Assembly: GCA_026261815.1 (NCBI GenBank) | Contig: JAMPIT010000884.1 | Location: 17,382,210 to 17,446,209 of the forward strand | DNA: 64,000 nt | Reading direction: 5' to 3' | Source of the DNA: Monarcha castaneiventris obscurior | Taxonomy: Eukaryota > Chordata > Aves > Passeriformes > Monarchidae | In this document: piece after piece, positions 51,981 through 64,000 of the stretch | Numbering within the stretch: the stretch's first letter is position 1 | How the letters are laid out: each line of letters opens with the position of its first letter | Program-made: the position numbers and the translations under genes | The notes under the pieces: generated by a model | The model's input: the letters and a program-made list of their open reading frames with translations, nothing else | The model's database searches: none | What the model was told of the DNA's origin: nothing

Positions 51981-54900
51981 CTTGGTCAAAGAGAGTAAAT
52001 TTTAACACAACAGCAAGCAAAAGCATCCAAAATCACCTTAGGATATATTAAATGATTAAAATTATTCTTACAGCAAATGAGGCCTAATTCTTACAATCCT
52101 ACCTCAAAACATCAAGTAATGTAACCAAAACCATCAAAAACCCAAGGAATCAGTAATCTTTCCAACTATCAGGAAGAAATTCAGAGCAAGAAAGTCTAAA
52201 CAGTAGTCACAAGAACAACATAATGAAAAGCTATTATTCCAAATTTCTGAAGATGTTGGACACTGTGTCACAGAAGGATGATCAACACATTAACAAAGAA
52301 ACACATAAAGGAGGGAAAAGCAGCTGACAAAAACCTTACTGCATGTGCAAACTAAAAAAAGCACTTGATAATTAAGAAGTTGTGAAGAAGTATTATTTTA
52401 AGTATTTTCTTTGGTACCATCATATTTTTTGCTACACTGGCAAGCTGCTTGTTTTACATGGTGGCTTGCTATGTGACGGACTATCACAAAGTGCCATTCC
52501 CTGGGTAGAAAATGTCTCATGTTTGTCTTCTGTAGGTGTAAAATTCCATCTATTCATCAGTTCTGAATATATCTTTTGATACACTGAGAAGACCTAATGC
52601 CAGCACCCTTTTATGCATATACACAACCAAAAGAAACAGACACATTTACATGATGATAACCTGTCAAAGACAAATTTTTCAACAGAGGAGTAAAGGGTAT
52701 ACAGATTTCTCAGTTGCTTCCTTTTTGTGTTGCTCTGACAAGTTCTTCAGGCATCAGCAAATGCACATCATAAACTAATGAATGACACGTGGCATGTAAG
52801 GTACCCAACTCCAAAACACTTGTAGCAAGACACTCTTCCAAAGACGTTTGTAAGAAATACTGCAACCAGACAGCCCCAAAGGCTACCTAGCCCCATATCC
52901 ATATTGATAAATTAAAGCATTAACCAGCCTTTTGTTTTTCCTGTTGAACAGCAGTTAGCAGCTGCTTGGTTACTGGAAATACAGCAACTATATTCAGGTT
53001 TTATTCTTCAACCCTGGAAAAACAGAGTTTCTGTGATTACAGAGCAAATGGCTCTATAGACTTGTGCTATCTCTATTGAAATTGCATCTGGAACACGGTA
53101 GAACATGGGTACTGGCTTATCTTTGTCATTAGTTTCTATTAGAAAAAGAAGTATTAAGCCTCCAAGTTATGCTCAGAACTGAATTTGGGCACAACACAAA
53201 TGACATTACACAACAAAATTAAAGAGCACCAAAAAAACCATAACCAGAGACATTTCATGTCAGTCAGAAATAACTGTAGGAATTGAAAATTCCTTTTTTA
53301 TACACTCATCTCTGTTGTTCAATGCCTTGTTAGCATCCACTTGCAGCCTATGGAGCTTCAGAAAGAGCCCCAGTAGCTCTGACTGAAAAGTTCTGGTGCC
53401 CACACGCAGGGCTGCCGAGGAGGCAACACACCCAAGAGTAGCTGCTTTTGACTTGAGCAGCTCCCAGTGTCATCAGCTGTCTAGACAGGCTGGCTGTTTA
53501 GACAGCCAACCATGAAAATATACTGCAAAGAAGGCTGAGTTATTCTTAGACTCGTGTTTACTTCTGGAGATGAAACACTCTCGCCAAAGGCTCGGACTGG
53601 CTGAAGAGGGGACAGTGCAGAGTGGCTTTGTGCTGTGAGCAAGCCACACACAAGGCAGCTGAATAATTCAGCTTCAGCATGTATGAAGGTGCTCACCAAG
53701 GCAGCACGAGCATTATCTGCACAAGCCCGGGGTGCATTTTCGTGTTTCAGTCACACTGTTTGCTATGACCAGAGTAAGATGACAGCTGTATGACAACACT
53801 GTGTATGACTGCTGCACCTCTCTGCTGCAACTGCACCCTCTGGGATTAAAAAGCACCCAAACCAAAAGTATGACGTGTATAAAGTGGGAACCTGCCTATT
53901 CTTTCAGTCTCCATGCATATTTTTCAGTCTGGAACAATGAATGGTGGGGTTTGTTATCACTGAGGGAACAGCAGGTATGCCAAAATATTCCAAGTCATAT
54001 CTAGGCACTACCTTAAAAACCCCACTGTAGCTCCAGCTGTGCCTTTTGCAGGGTCAGATAACTGAAGGACCTGGTCCTTAGACTACAGAAAACTGGAATT
54101 AGCTTCATGGGTCAAAACTGAAATATTTCTGTAATAATAGATGGAAAATTTCCCTATGAAATCACACTCAACAAAAAATTGCCTTTATTCCAATTTTCTC
54201 CTAAATCTGCAATACTGTACCAAATAATAAGAATAGGCTCTCCACAATGATATAATCTGAAGAAGAAAGCAAATGGTCTGCACTTTGTCCATATAGTTAA
54301 TTAATGAAGAAATTTGCTCTTATGTCCTTGCAAGTAGTTTGAGAATCCTTTCAAAAAAGAATACACAATACATTCGTAACAAAAAGAAAAAAAATAATTC
54401 TGAACAAATTCTCAAAAAACTGATGAAAATGAAACAGGTAACCAAAATAGAGTCTCTTTTCTACCAAAGAAAAGATAAAATAAACCTTAATGGAATCTCC
54501 AAGCCCTGTGGAACACAGAGAGGCAAAAGGAATGAAAATAAGAAGTACATACTATTTCTAATTACTAACAATCTTTGTTGTTGCCGTATTTACTTATTTT
54601 GCAGGCTAAAGACAGCAATCTATGGCTAAGTTAGCAATGCTATCCATAGTGAAGGTACACAAGGCTACACTGGAATCATCTGCTCTGCACAGCGATTTTC
54701 TCATCAATAATGATTTACTGGAATATTTTTCCCAACATTACCAGTTGTCAGGCACTATCATGTTTCAGCTTGGGTGATTTATTCTTAGTTGTGTGGAACT
54801 AATTATTTTGCCTTCCAGCCCTGAAGCACAGGAGCAGCAGCAGGAGAAGCTGCCTCTGGCATTCTGCTCCAAAGGCAAGGAAGCATTCTACTTCTTGCAA

Positions 54901-57900
54901 ATACAGACCCAGTGAAAAGCCCACGCAGATGCAAATTAAAAACAGCCCAGGGATTCAAACGAAACACATCTAGTTAAATATCCATCAAGGCCACTAGATT
55001 CCCAGATTCCTGCAGTTAGAGGTTACTAGATCCTGTGTATCATGCTTCAGCCAAGAAATTCTTCCTCAGAGACAGTATCCACCCTCTTGCCATGGCCCTG
55101 GGGCATGAGGAAATTGAACACTCCAAAAACAGTTTCTATTCTATCAGTGACTTCTGAATAAATGAAGTAGGTTTGTGAACTGGTCATTAAGCCTCTTCCA
55201 CAATCAATTTAACACTTGATATTCCTTCAGAGTAGTACAGGAGCAGATGTGCAAAACAGTATCTCAGGGTTCTGTTTAGCCTTGCACTTTTTTGATCCCA
55301 GCTTTCCTCTGGGGGGAGCAGCACTGTAAACAGAATCTCAATAATCAGATGGGTTTCAGAAGGTTTCTGTTCCATTCCTGTGGCACAGCCTTCCAAATAA
55401 ACAACAACTTCACATAAGCTGTTGCCTTTCCAAACAGCTCTTCCTTGGTTTTGTAAAGGCACTATTGGTCACCCCAGCACCAGGGTCAATGATCACAAGG
55501 AGATGATGGATTATCACCAGTCACAGGCAGAAATGTTTCTTTCCACATCAGGAATATTAACATGAGGACAAAAGAAGCATTTTTGGAAGGAAGAGTGGGT
55601 GAGTAAGCAAGCACGTGATGATAGAACAGCTACAGCTCTGTCTAGGTGGAGACATGCCACTCCCTTTAATGTAAAATTACTAATATAACAATAAAAATTT
55701 GAGAGCCTAAGTCATACTCGAATTGCTGGAGTCCCACAGTATTTGAGAAGCTGAAAAAAACGGGCTTGCATCAAAATCAAAATGACAGTATAACAGTTAA
55801 AACAGACACGATCACATAAAAACCATTTTTAAAAATACTGCTTTGGGGAAAAGGGTAAGAGGTTAGTGAGAGATCACCGTAAGTCCTTGGAGAGTGTTCA
55901 AAAAAGCTGTACTACTGGATTTATAATCACTACTGTATTTCTGAAAGCCATTTTTTGGAGAAGATAATGGAAGTCTGTAAGCAGATATCTGGTCAGACTC
56001 CTAAGATTAAGCTCCAGTTTTATCAATGTCACACTGAAAACCTCACCATTGTAATTGTCTTCCTACTGCAAATCCTACAAAAGTACCACTAGAACAGTCC
56101 TGCATGGATTGCAAAAATCTGCATTTAATTCGGCATTAACAAGTTCTGTGAGTGTGAGAAGTAAGGTCTGTCACATGAGTGAATATCACTCCTATTACTG
56201 TACTGAATCATTACCCTGAAAGTAATGTTCCTGCTATTAATTTTAAAGGTTAAATTCCCAAGACTAGCAACAATGTGAAGCTTTAGGCAAAGCATGTCTC
56301 CTCGCAAGGGTGAGATTTTTAAGTTGTTTTAAAGTTCAGGACAGATCAAAACAATTTTCCATTTTTTCAGTAAAATTTTGGCAAATGCAAATCAGAGTTT
56401 CTTCCAAAGTTCAGCTGCACTCAGTATGTTTTTTTTTACTTTTAGATCCAACCAATATGAACATGGTCACACTGCTGTCAAGTAATATTCAGAGATTCTT
56501 GTTCTTGAACCATCATACTAAAAACCATCCCAGGGCAGACTGTACTAACTTTTACTTTGCTTCCCAATAAAGTTTGCTTTTTACTGCTCCTCTACCTCGC
56601 TGCTTACCTGGAACATTACTGCCTTTGCAACACCACACTGGAATATTGTGCACTTGGGAAATGTCCTGATGTTGCTGAATTTCAAATGGTGGGATTTTGT
56701 AACACCTCTAACTGATACAGGGAGTCCTATGTGGGCTAACAAAGGAACACACAGCTACCTTAACAAAAAGAACCAGGCTAGAAAGGGTGAGGTGAGCATA
56801 GAGGAGGACAGGACTAAAAGTGAATTTTAAATGGCTAAACTCCAGCATTCTGGCATATCTTACACCATGATACTTATGGACTGCTACAAAGGGCCCAGTT
56901 AAAAGTCAAAGCAGCTCCTAGTTTAAAAAAAAAAACAAACAACAAAGTTGCTTGCTTTTCCAGGTGATAAAATCTTTTTGTCATTTTTACTCTTGTGATC
57001 TCCAATCTGCAAAAAGTTCTTTGAAATTAGCATAAAGCTGTATAGTGCTTAGCCTTACAAATAAAGTATTTTGTTGCTATGCAGCTTAGACGGGACAAAG
57101 AATTTACTCTTGTGATTTCTACTTAAAGCAAAACGTTAATCGTCAAACAAACACATGGATCACAAACAGGTACATTGCTACTGCTTCAAAAGGAAGCAAC
57201 TTGCAGACAGAGGGGAAAAAAAAATATCTAGGAATTGCAGGACACTTAATGAAATTAATGCTTTATTCTTGACCTAAGCTTGGAATCTGGTTGACTTGAG
57301 AAAAGAATGGTGTGCAGGAGGAAGTGCTGATTCAAGAAAAATTGACCTAACTTGTATAGACAGTCAATTTTTTTGTACCTCTAGTAAAGGAGCAACAAAA
57401 AATTGACACTGATCCAACACGCTATTCTCTTTCCATTGCCTTTTCATACAAGGGTGCTTTGTGAGTAGATTTATACCAGCCAGAAAAATAGTTAATCTAT
57501 GTTTATGTAAATAATCTCTAAGGACATCTATTTCTACCCCTTTGTTTTCCTTTGTCCTCCTTTCTTTTGCATACCTGGCCAACCTCTGGTAGCACCAGTT
57601 TGCTGACAGATCATTGCAGAGCAGAACTAAGAACAGTCACCATGAAGTGAACTGTAATTCCAGTGTCTTCTGAATAGTAAAGGTTTCTTCTGTACTGTCA
57701 CATTCCCTATAACAGTATTTAGCAGTATATATATTAGTATATAGCAGTATTTAAACCAGCTCTTTCAAATAATATTCTCAGAATGTCACTATCATGTTTG
57801 CAATCTTCTCTTCTGCTAATAAATAGCTTGAATTTCCTTCAAACCTAACACAATCCTGTCACTAAAGTTTGCTGTTTCTGAAAACTGATACTGAGAGGCA

Positions 57901-60900
57901 TTTTCCTTTGAAGCTTCTAAAGACTCTCCACCACAATTCAAATCAGGTGGGAAAAAAAATAAAAATTAGGACCCCAAGAGTTAAAACTGTTTTTTGAGTT
58001 GGTAAATGTCCTTAAATTCACATTTTCAGGGGAGCCAATGTATATGCTGTTTTTAAGTGTTGTCTCAGTTCCAAAGCACTGCCTAGAAAATATTACACAT
58101 TAGCAATGACTCACATCCTTAGACAGCTGTAAACCAGTTAAATTTAGTTGAGGAGTTGCTTCATTCTGAGGAGGTTCAATGATATCAATAGCCTAACCCA
58201 GTTAAAAGCAGAGTCTTTGAATCCCAAAATCCTACCGTGGACACTGGTCAGCACAAGGCAGGGGTCTGACCTGAGAGGGGAGGCACTTTCTGCCCCACTG
58301 ATATTGGCTGTCTCAGAGCATACAGACATTAATATGAATACACAATACTTCATGTCAAATGCAGTCAACTTACAGAAGTATAAAACCTGCTCATAAGGTA
58401 TTTGATTTGGCAATATGTGAGCCAGTTGGTTGGTTACATCTGGCTAATTACATAATCCATTACAAATTCTCTATCACTGGTTTATCTTAGAGCTTCTCTG
58501 GGTGACCCCTTTTGTTGGTATTCATCAGGTAAGAGACTGCAGCCATCTTCCACCACTAAGATTTCAACCTTGGCTGTTCATTAAGACAATTTGCTGGTTC
58601 CAGCTTGAGTCTGATACTTTCATTCCCACAAGGAATTCAAAACAAAACACTGCTATCATAAATAGCAAAACAAAATAGTTTAAACTCTGTTTCTCCTCTT
58701 CAATGAAGTTTAGATATTGCTCATTTATTTCATTTATATTAAAATGTCATTATACCGAGAACCATAATTGAAATCATCTGGTAATTAATTTCCCAATCTA
58801 ATTAAGAATAACATCCATTTTGTTGAAATTCTGGCCTAACCATGTGGAGTAACATCATGCTAATTCTCCTTTCAGCTGTGTCCTGACATTATGAAGCAAT
58901 CTCTAAGACTGTGTTTTCCAAAGTTTTACTCCTATGACCTACCAAACACAAAAGGATTAAAAACCCAGCTATTCTGGGGACATTTACTCACTCCTGTTCC
59001 AAGTCTCTGAATAGGCTTTGACAAAAATGTGCACAGATTTGACTTAGGAAAGTTCATTACAGAGAGAACACAGATACCAGAAATTGGAGTAATTTCACAT
59101 TGATGGTTCCCAAATGTTCAAAAAAAGGGAAAACGAAAAGTGCTTTACTGTGCAAGGCTGATAAAACAAGGGGAAAAATTGGACCTAGTAATTGTTAAGT
59201 TATAACTGATACTCTGTTTTGTAAGAAGCAGAATAAAACTATCAAGTTGTGACACTGCTTTTAGAACATCTCAAGGTTCACAAGGTTAACACTTAAGTGA
59301 AAAAGTTTCCACACTAACAATTAAACTTCTTTACTTGGATAAACCACGTGCTGTATTTCACTGATAACTCTTGTGAAACAGACTGTCTTCGTTCTATGGC
59401 AACCTGATCTCCTTTACTCAGCAATACTGATGATGTTTTCCTGACTTGCTTGAGATTTTGGTTTGGTTCTACACAGAGTAAGGATACTGTAATGCTGACA
59501 GCCCCCTGCTTGGAGACACCCAGTACAGTGTGAGAAAAGACACAAAGAGAGGAAACTCTTAACTCCTCAGAGCACTGAGGTAGCCAAGAATGGGAATCAG
59601 GGAGCAGAAAAGACCAACTATTGAGGCAGACCAATGGCTAGGATGGGAACATGGGATTTAATGTTGATTATAAAGGAAATCCTCACAGCAAACTAAACTC
59701 CATTTACATTATCATTTAGGATCACTCAAGCAGAAGGCTGTACAACTTGAACAAAGATTTTTAATTAAATTATGATTCAGACACTGAATTACTTTGCCCA
59801 AATCACTGATTTATTATGATCAAAGATACACTGTAGACTAAAACTGTCTTAACCCTGAGGGAAGAGCTCTGGAAAGGAGGGATGCTTCTAATCCCAGTGT
59901 AAAACATGGCCAGTTAGCTGTGATTGTCCTGCTCCATTCTCCTAGAAAGGATATGGAGCCATGAACAGGGAGGGATTAGGAAGTCATACTGTAAATACTA
60001 AACATGAGAGAGTGTGTGTGTATCTGTGTGTATTTTTCAGTATTTAGTTATCACTGCTCTTCCAGAACTACTTCAGAACATAATGATACGTGACTAAACA
60101 TCACACTCTCACATTAGTTAGTGATCCATACTCATAAACCCCCAAAAATTTTAAGAACTTAACGTATTAAATTAGTACCATCATTTGCTGGACCCTCTTC
60201 ATGATGAAGAGGAGCATCCTAAGTATCAAATTCATGCTATGCTGAGACAAAGGGACCTTAGTTTCTTCTGACACTACTCCGTGCTGACCAGTTTTCTTAC
60301 TCTTTGGGTGAAATCCCAGATTTGAAAGCTATTTGTATAGTTGTGCCTTATGACAGTCCTACAGACTGTATAAATGTTGTGCAGAGACCCAGCTTTGAAG
60401 ACTGTGTAGCCCAGTGGGTGCAATATTCACTCCTGAATCTGGAAAACTATTGATTTAAACTGAAAAATTGCTCCTTCCTTGTTCTAGTGAAGATCCCTAC
60501 GTTGACTAACACAATCACTAATGTCTGTTCCAGACACAGCTCAGACAAAAGCCCCAGGGGCAGAAGACGCCTGGTGACCAAAGCGCTGGAAATTGTGAAG
60601 CCTTGCAACCCAGACAGCAATGAAAAGCCATGTGAGGAAGACTGATGTAAGCAACCTCAGAAATGGCACACGCCCTTGCTTTTCCTGCCTCTTCAATCAC
60701 AGGGAAGTTTGTGTTTGTCTTGCATGACAGTGAATACACCAACAACGCTCATTAGCTTTATCTTGCCAGAAAAACTACACGTTTAATTCAGAACGAAGGC
60801 AAGGGGCCCCAGAGCTGGCTGTCTTCCCAGATTCCTTCAAGAAACCCGAATTTGTCAGTCCCCCTACCTATGAGTAATGTCCTGTCTTGCCAGTCAAGAG

Positions 60901-63900
60901 GTTATCTCAAGGCCCAAGAAGGACATCATATTAAAGTGACTGCTCCTCTTTGAGGGATACTAAAAAAGTTCCTTCCTTATATGACAGATTTGCTGAGTTG
61001 TGGTTTCAGATAATACCAGAAACTCCAATGGAGTTTTCTTGTGACTGAGCTGTTGCTATCAATCTTGTGTGACACTATTACAGCAGTGTGCATCAGTTTA
61101 AAACCCTGCTTTACCCAGCTACAATAGCTGAACCACAGAACCAACATCGTTAACCTCACAGGCCTGTTTTCCTTCTTTGTGTGAGCCTCCTTATCTACAA
61201 GGATTACTTCAGAAAAAAAACAATAAAGCACTTTAGTTACTAAAGTCAACAGGCAAGATTCTTTAACAACATCAGTATAAATGGGGAGAGCATTCCTTAC
61301 ATTAGATCTCAGAATAAGAAATTGACTTGCTACCTTTCACACAGAGCAACATTTGATTTTTTAAAAGAATATCAGTGTACATCAGGGAATACAGGCACAT
61401 ATGCTACATATAATCCAGATGTTTTTATTTTTATTGTGGTATCACAAAATGTGCCCAAAAAAAGTGGCAATATAAAAATAAAGAAGCACATTCTCCACTT
61501 AAGAATTCTGAATTATAACATAGGCAGGTATAAAATCTTATTTTGATTCCAGTAGGTTTGTCTGCCATAGCTACTGCAGAAGCAGTCATAACTGTGCACT
61601 AAAAATTATTGTAATAGCATAAATAGTGTATTCCTGGAGAACACACTGTCACCTCTACCAGCACCTGCAAACTATGGACTATCTGCCATGGAAAATACTG
61701 TCTTCAAGCTAAGCCTGTGGACCTTTACAATCCATATTCCAAATGAGAAAAATGTATGTTATTACATAAGGCTCAAAAGAATCAAAGACACTGAATCTTT
61801 GGGATCTACCTGAAGCTGCTGTAACAAACTCTATATGGTAATAAGCCACCTTTAAAACTAAACTAGCAAGGAGCTGAAAACTGATATGAAGAAACTGTGC
61901 TATTCTCCTGCCCTAATATCATCTTACTCATAGAAGGAAAAAAAAATCAACAACACACCAAGTCACCTGAGCTGGGCTGCAATTACTCTGAAAGGTCTTA
62001 ATGGGTTGTCAGAGAACTGGAAGAACTGGAAGAAACGGAAGGGTAAGAATCCTACTTTCAAAGTGGTCATGGCTCACTGTAAAATGAAAATAAAGTCTGT
62101 GTTGTGTCCTAGTTTTCCATGTGGAAATGAAACAACTAATCTCCTACCTGGATGGCAGAAATGAAAAAAATCTCACAGGATAAATCTCCTGAAATTGAAC
62201 TCACTTAATTAAGCCTTTTCAGTCTTCTTGGGCACTTTCATTGCTACCACAAGTAGTATTTTGAGAGAGATGAGGGATTAAAAGCCTGTCTAATTTTTCC
62301 TATTATGCCTCTAACTGAAGATAATACTATTATCTAAAAATCCCACCCCACATGGTAAAGCAATTCTGAGAGTATACTGGTGAAAAGAGAAGCTACTGCA
62401 GCATCTTGGAGTCAAAGGGTAACCAATATGCCAGAACAGCTTCTAGAAATTTCTAGAAGGCACAAATTTCAATTTTGTTTTGTTCAGTGGTTGTCAGCAA
62501 GCCTGTAACAGGAAGGTCTGGCTGAAAGAAAAAGCAGCAGCAGAAGAGGTCTGATATCCCTTCAGGGACACAGAGACACAAGTTCCCCATGACACTCCAG
62601 GACACATCTTTGAGGTCACGTCTGTCAGGTTTAATAAGGAAGCTGACACAAGCCTGTGGGGATGTTTGGTCTTTTTTGTGGCGTCTGAAATCTCTGAACT
62701 GGGTTTAGAACCAGTTCAGTGGCATGACTTGAGACCTGGAGTAACAAGAGCAGAAGTACAGCTCTTTCTGACAGAGAGAGACTTAGAGAAATACTCTTGT
62801 AATTGGGCTGGGTAAGTTCCTGAAGAAAAGCACCTATTTCATCAATTCTAGCTGAGCAGAAAGCCCAGCACATCCACCTTTGCCTCCCTGCAGAATCTGG
62901 GCCGATGAGCTGGGCCTGGATGGTGCTCCTCCTTAAATGTTCACTATTCAAGCACATTAAAAGCAGAGAGCAAGCTTGCCCACAGGAATGTCACAGAGGC
63001 AAAAAATGCCCCAGTCTGAAACAGGAGGGCACCTCCACACCCACTCTGTAAGTGAGAGTGCAGCCCATCTTTGCTGGGACAGTCTCTGCCCTTTGCTAAG
63101 CTATTCCTTGCTGTACAGCTGCCACAGACAGAGCCTCGGGCACGCTGTGAGTATGACCAAGCCACTGCCTCCAGTGTGGTCACTGTGGGACTTCTCAGCA
63201 CTAAATGCCATCATAGAGAGGCTCACAGGGATCTCTCGAAGTCCCACCTGCATCTTCTGCATTCTTAGAAAACCACTAACTTAGAAATTCACTCGCTTGG
63301 TAGGCAAGTTCAGGTCACACCTTGGATGAAACTACCATAAACTGAATTAGATGTTTCAAAATGCAGTTCCTTCTCTGAGCTCTCTCATCTCCTCAGGGTT
63401 GGAGCAGAGGAGCTGTCTGAGTAGGTAAACCTACTTCAGAGAAGAGGGAATAGAAAGAAAATAAACTTTAAAGTACAAACACTGCACTTCAAAGTTAGGA
63501 ATCCTAAACCAACACTGCTGTTGTAGTAACTATGAGCACCACTGATTTTGAACAACTGAGTTACACATTTCATTTGCAGCCCCTCTCTCCTGCCACATGA
63601 TATTTCTCACCATTAAGCATAAGATATTTATTCTGATTTCTCTATTATTCTCTATTTGATTTCTCTATTTATTCTGATTTTTCTTTCTGAAAAGCAGAGA
63701 ACATTAATTTCCTGCAGAGAAAGGTAACATTTCTTATTCAAAAGTGCAGGAGTACTGGAAGCCTTCCCAAATTCTAGTTAAACAAGTCAGCACAGCCACC
63801 AACGAAAAAAGTAAATCTGTGCTCTTCCTTTATCACAGGTCAATTATCACACAGAGCATGGGGAGCTGCCAAAAACACTGCTATGTCCAGACACTAAAAC

Positions 63901-64000
63901 TTGCATTTTATTTGCCTGCAGCTGCATTGCACAAAGAAGGGAGTGTTAACCCCCCTCCCCAAGACAAAACATGACCTACCCCCAAAGCAAGAGGTGATTG
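51981..64000 (-). other. ERC1 intron, partial (5' of exon 51843-51980)
   Basis: This is at least 12 kb of AT-rich intron extending to the window edge. I looked for the preceding ERC1 exon (ending ..KVNVLQK) and did not see it. No CR1 copy was recognised with confidence. Minor low-complexity items are a GT-rich stretch near 60010-60030, a TATA-like duplicated stretch near 57720-57755, and an imperfect ATTCTGATTTCTCTATT repetition at 63628-63685. Confidence 0.78.

Larger units (their letters stand above)
1..64000 (-). other. ERC1: ERC1 (ELKS/RAB6IP2) gene, internal portion
   Basis: The whole window lies inside one minus-strand gene. Five exons and one microexon, read from high to low coordinate, join without a frame break and give about 250 residues of coiled coil matching ERC1. 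ERC1 rather than its paralogue ERC2 is chosen from signature stretches such as QVKDQNKKVANLKHKEQVEK and the SLTS microexon; as I recall, ERC2 has HMKDQNKK followed by HNQQLEKK there. ERC proteins are cytoplasmic scaffolds. At presynaptic active zones they bind RIM, liprin-alpha, Bassoon and Piccolo; in other cells they act in cortical microtubule capture (LL5-beta/CLASP complexes), Rab6-vesicle docking and NF-kB signalling. The N-terminal exons should lie beyond 64000. The rest of the C-terminal half, including any RIM-binding C-terminal motif, should lie before base 1. Identification rests on recalled family sequence, not a database search. Confidence 0.93.

Noticed and set aside
50744..52051. 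435-, 384- and 373-codon open frames over the GC-rich region as novel repeat proteins
   Set aside because: They are produced by a tandem array without stops, occur on both strands and in several frames at once, and lie inside an ERC1 intron.
51981..64000. Search for the preceding ERC1 exon (ending KVNVLQK)
   Set aside because: No matching sequence was seen, so it is presumed to lie beyond the right edge.

Overview
The window is vertebrate nuclear DNA, and almost certainly avian. Short coding islands bounded by GT/AG splice sites lie in long AT-rich introns, and the recognisable interspersed repeats are avian-type CR1 LINE 3' ends (the gtccaac / ggttgg / 'ccactagaccaggttgctcaa' family). Nothing looks bacterial: no operons, no Shine-Dalgarno-led ORFs and no CRISPR array. 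Nearly all stop-free frames longer than 60 codons are intronic noise.

One gene can be supported. It is a middle-to-3' portion of ERC1 (ELKS / RAB6IP2 / CAST2), transcribed on the minus strand (right to left). Five ordinary coding exons were placed from splice sites and recalled family sequence: 51843-51980, 49782-49922, 48558-48698, 38059-38252 and 7867-8002. A 12-nt microexon at 27822-27833 sits in the large intron between the last two. All exons join in one frame and encode about 250 residues of uninterrupted coiled coil, or 254 with the microexon, which inserts Ser-Leu-Thr-Ser. Upstream exons (towards the N-terminus) lie beyond 64000, and the remaining downstream exons lie before base 1.

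Layout by region. 1-7866 is intron with one CR1 fragment. 7867-8002 is an exon. 8003-27821 is a 19.8-kb intron with three CR1 stretches, the largest near 22.1-23.1 kb. 27822-27833 is the microexon, with a long pyrimidine tract and a TGCTGC element just upstream of its acceptor. 27834-38058 is a 10.2-kb intron with a small CpG-rich block and (CAG)7 near 34.2 kb. 38059-38252 is an exon. 38253-48557 is a 10.3-kb intron with a CR1 copy at 44.0 kb. 48558-51980 is a cluster of three exons with short introns; the intron between the two right-hand exons is dominated by a roughly 1.05-kb GC-rich minisatellite (26-bp unit) that begins about 45 bp past a splice donor and is flanked by a CpG-rich block with a CTCF-like site. 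51981-64000 is intron with nothing recognised.

The points most worth a second look are the 12-nt microexon and its neural-type upstream signals, and the exon-abutting minisatellite, which creates spurious ORFs of up to 435 codons and puts a C-rich repeat into ERC1 pre-mRNA. No previously undescribed gene system could be supported.
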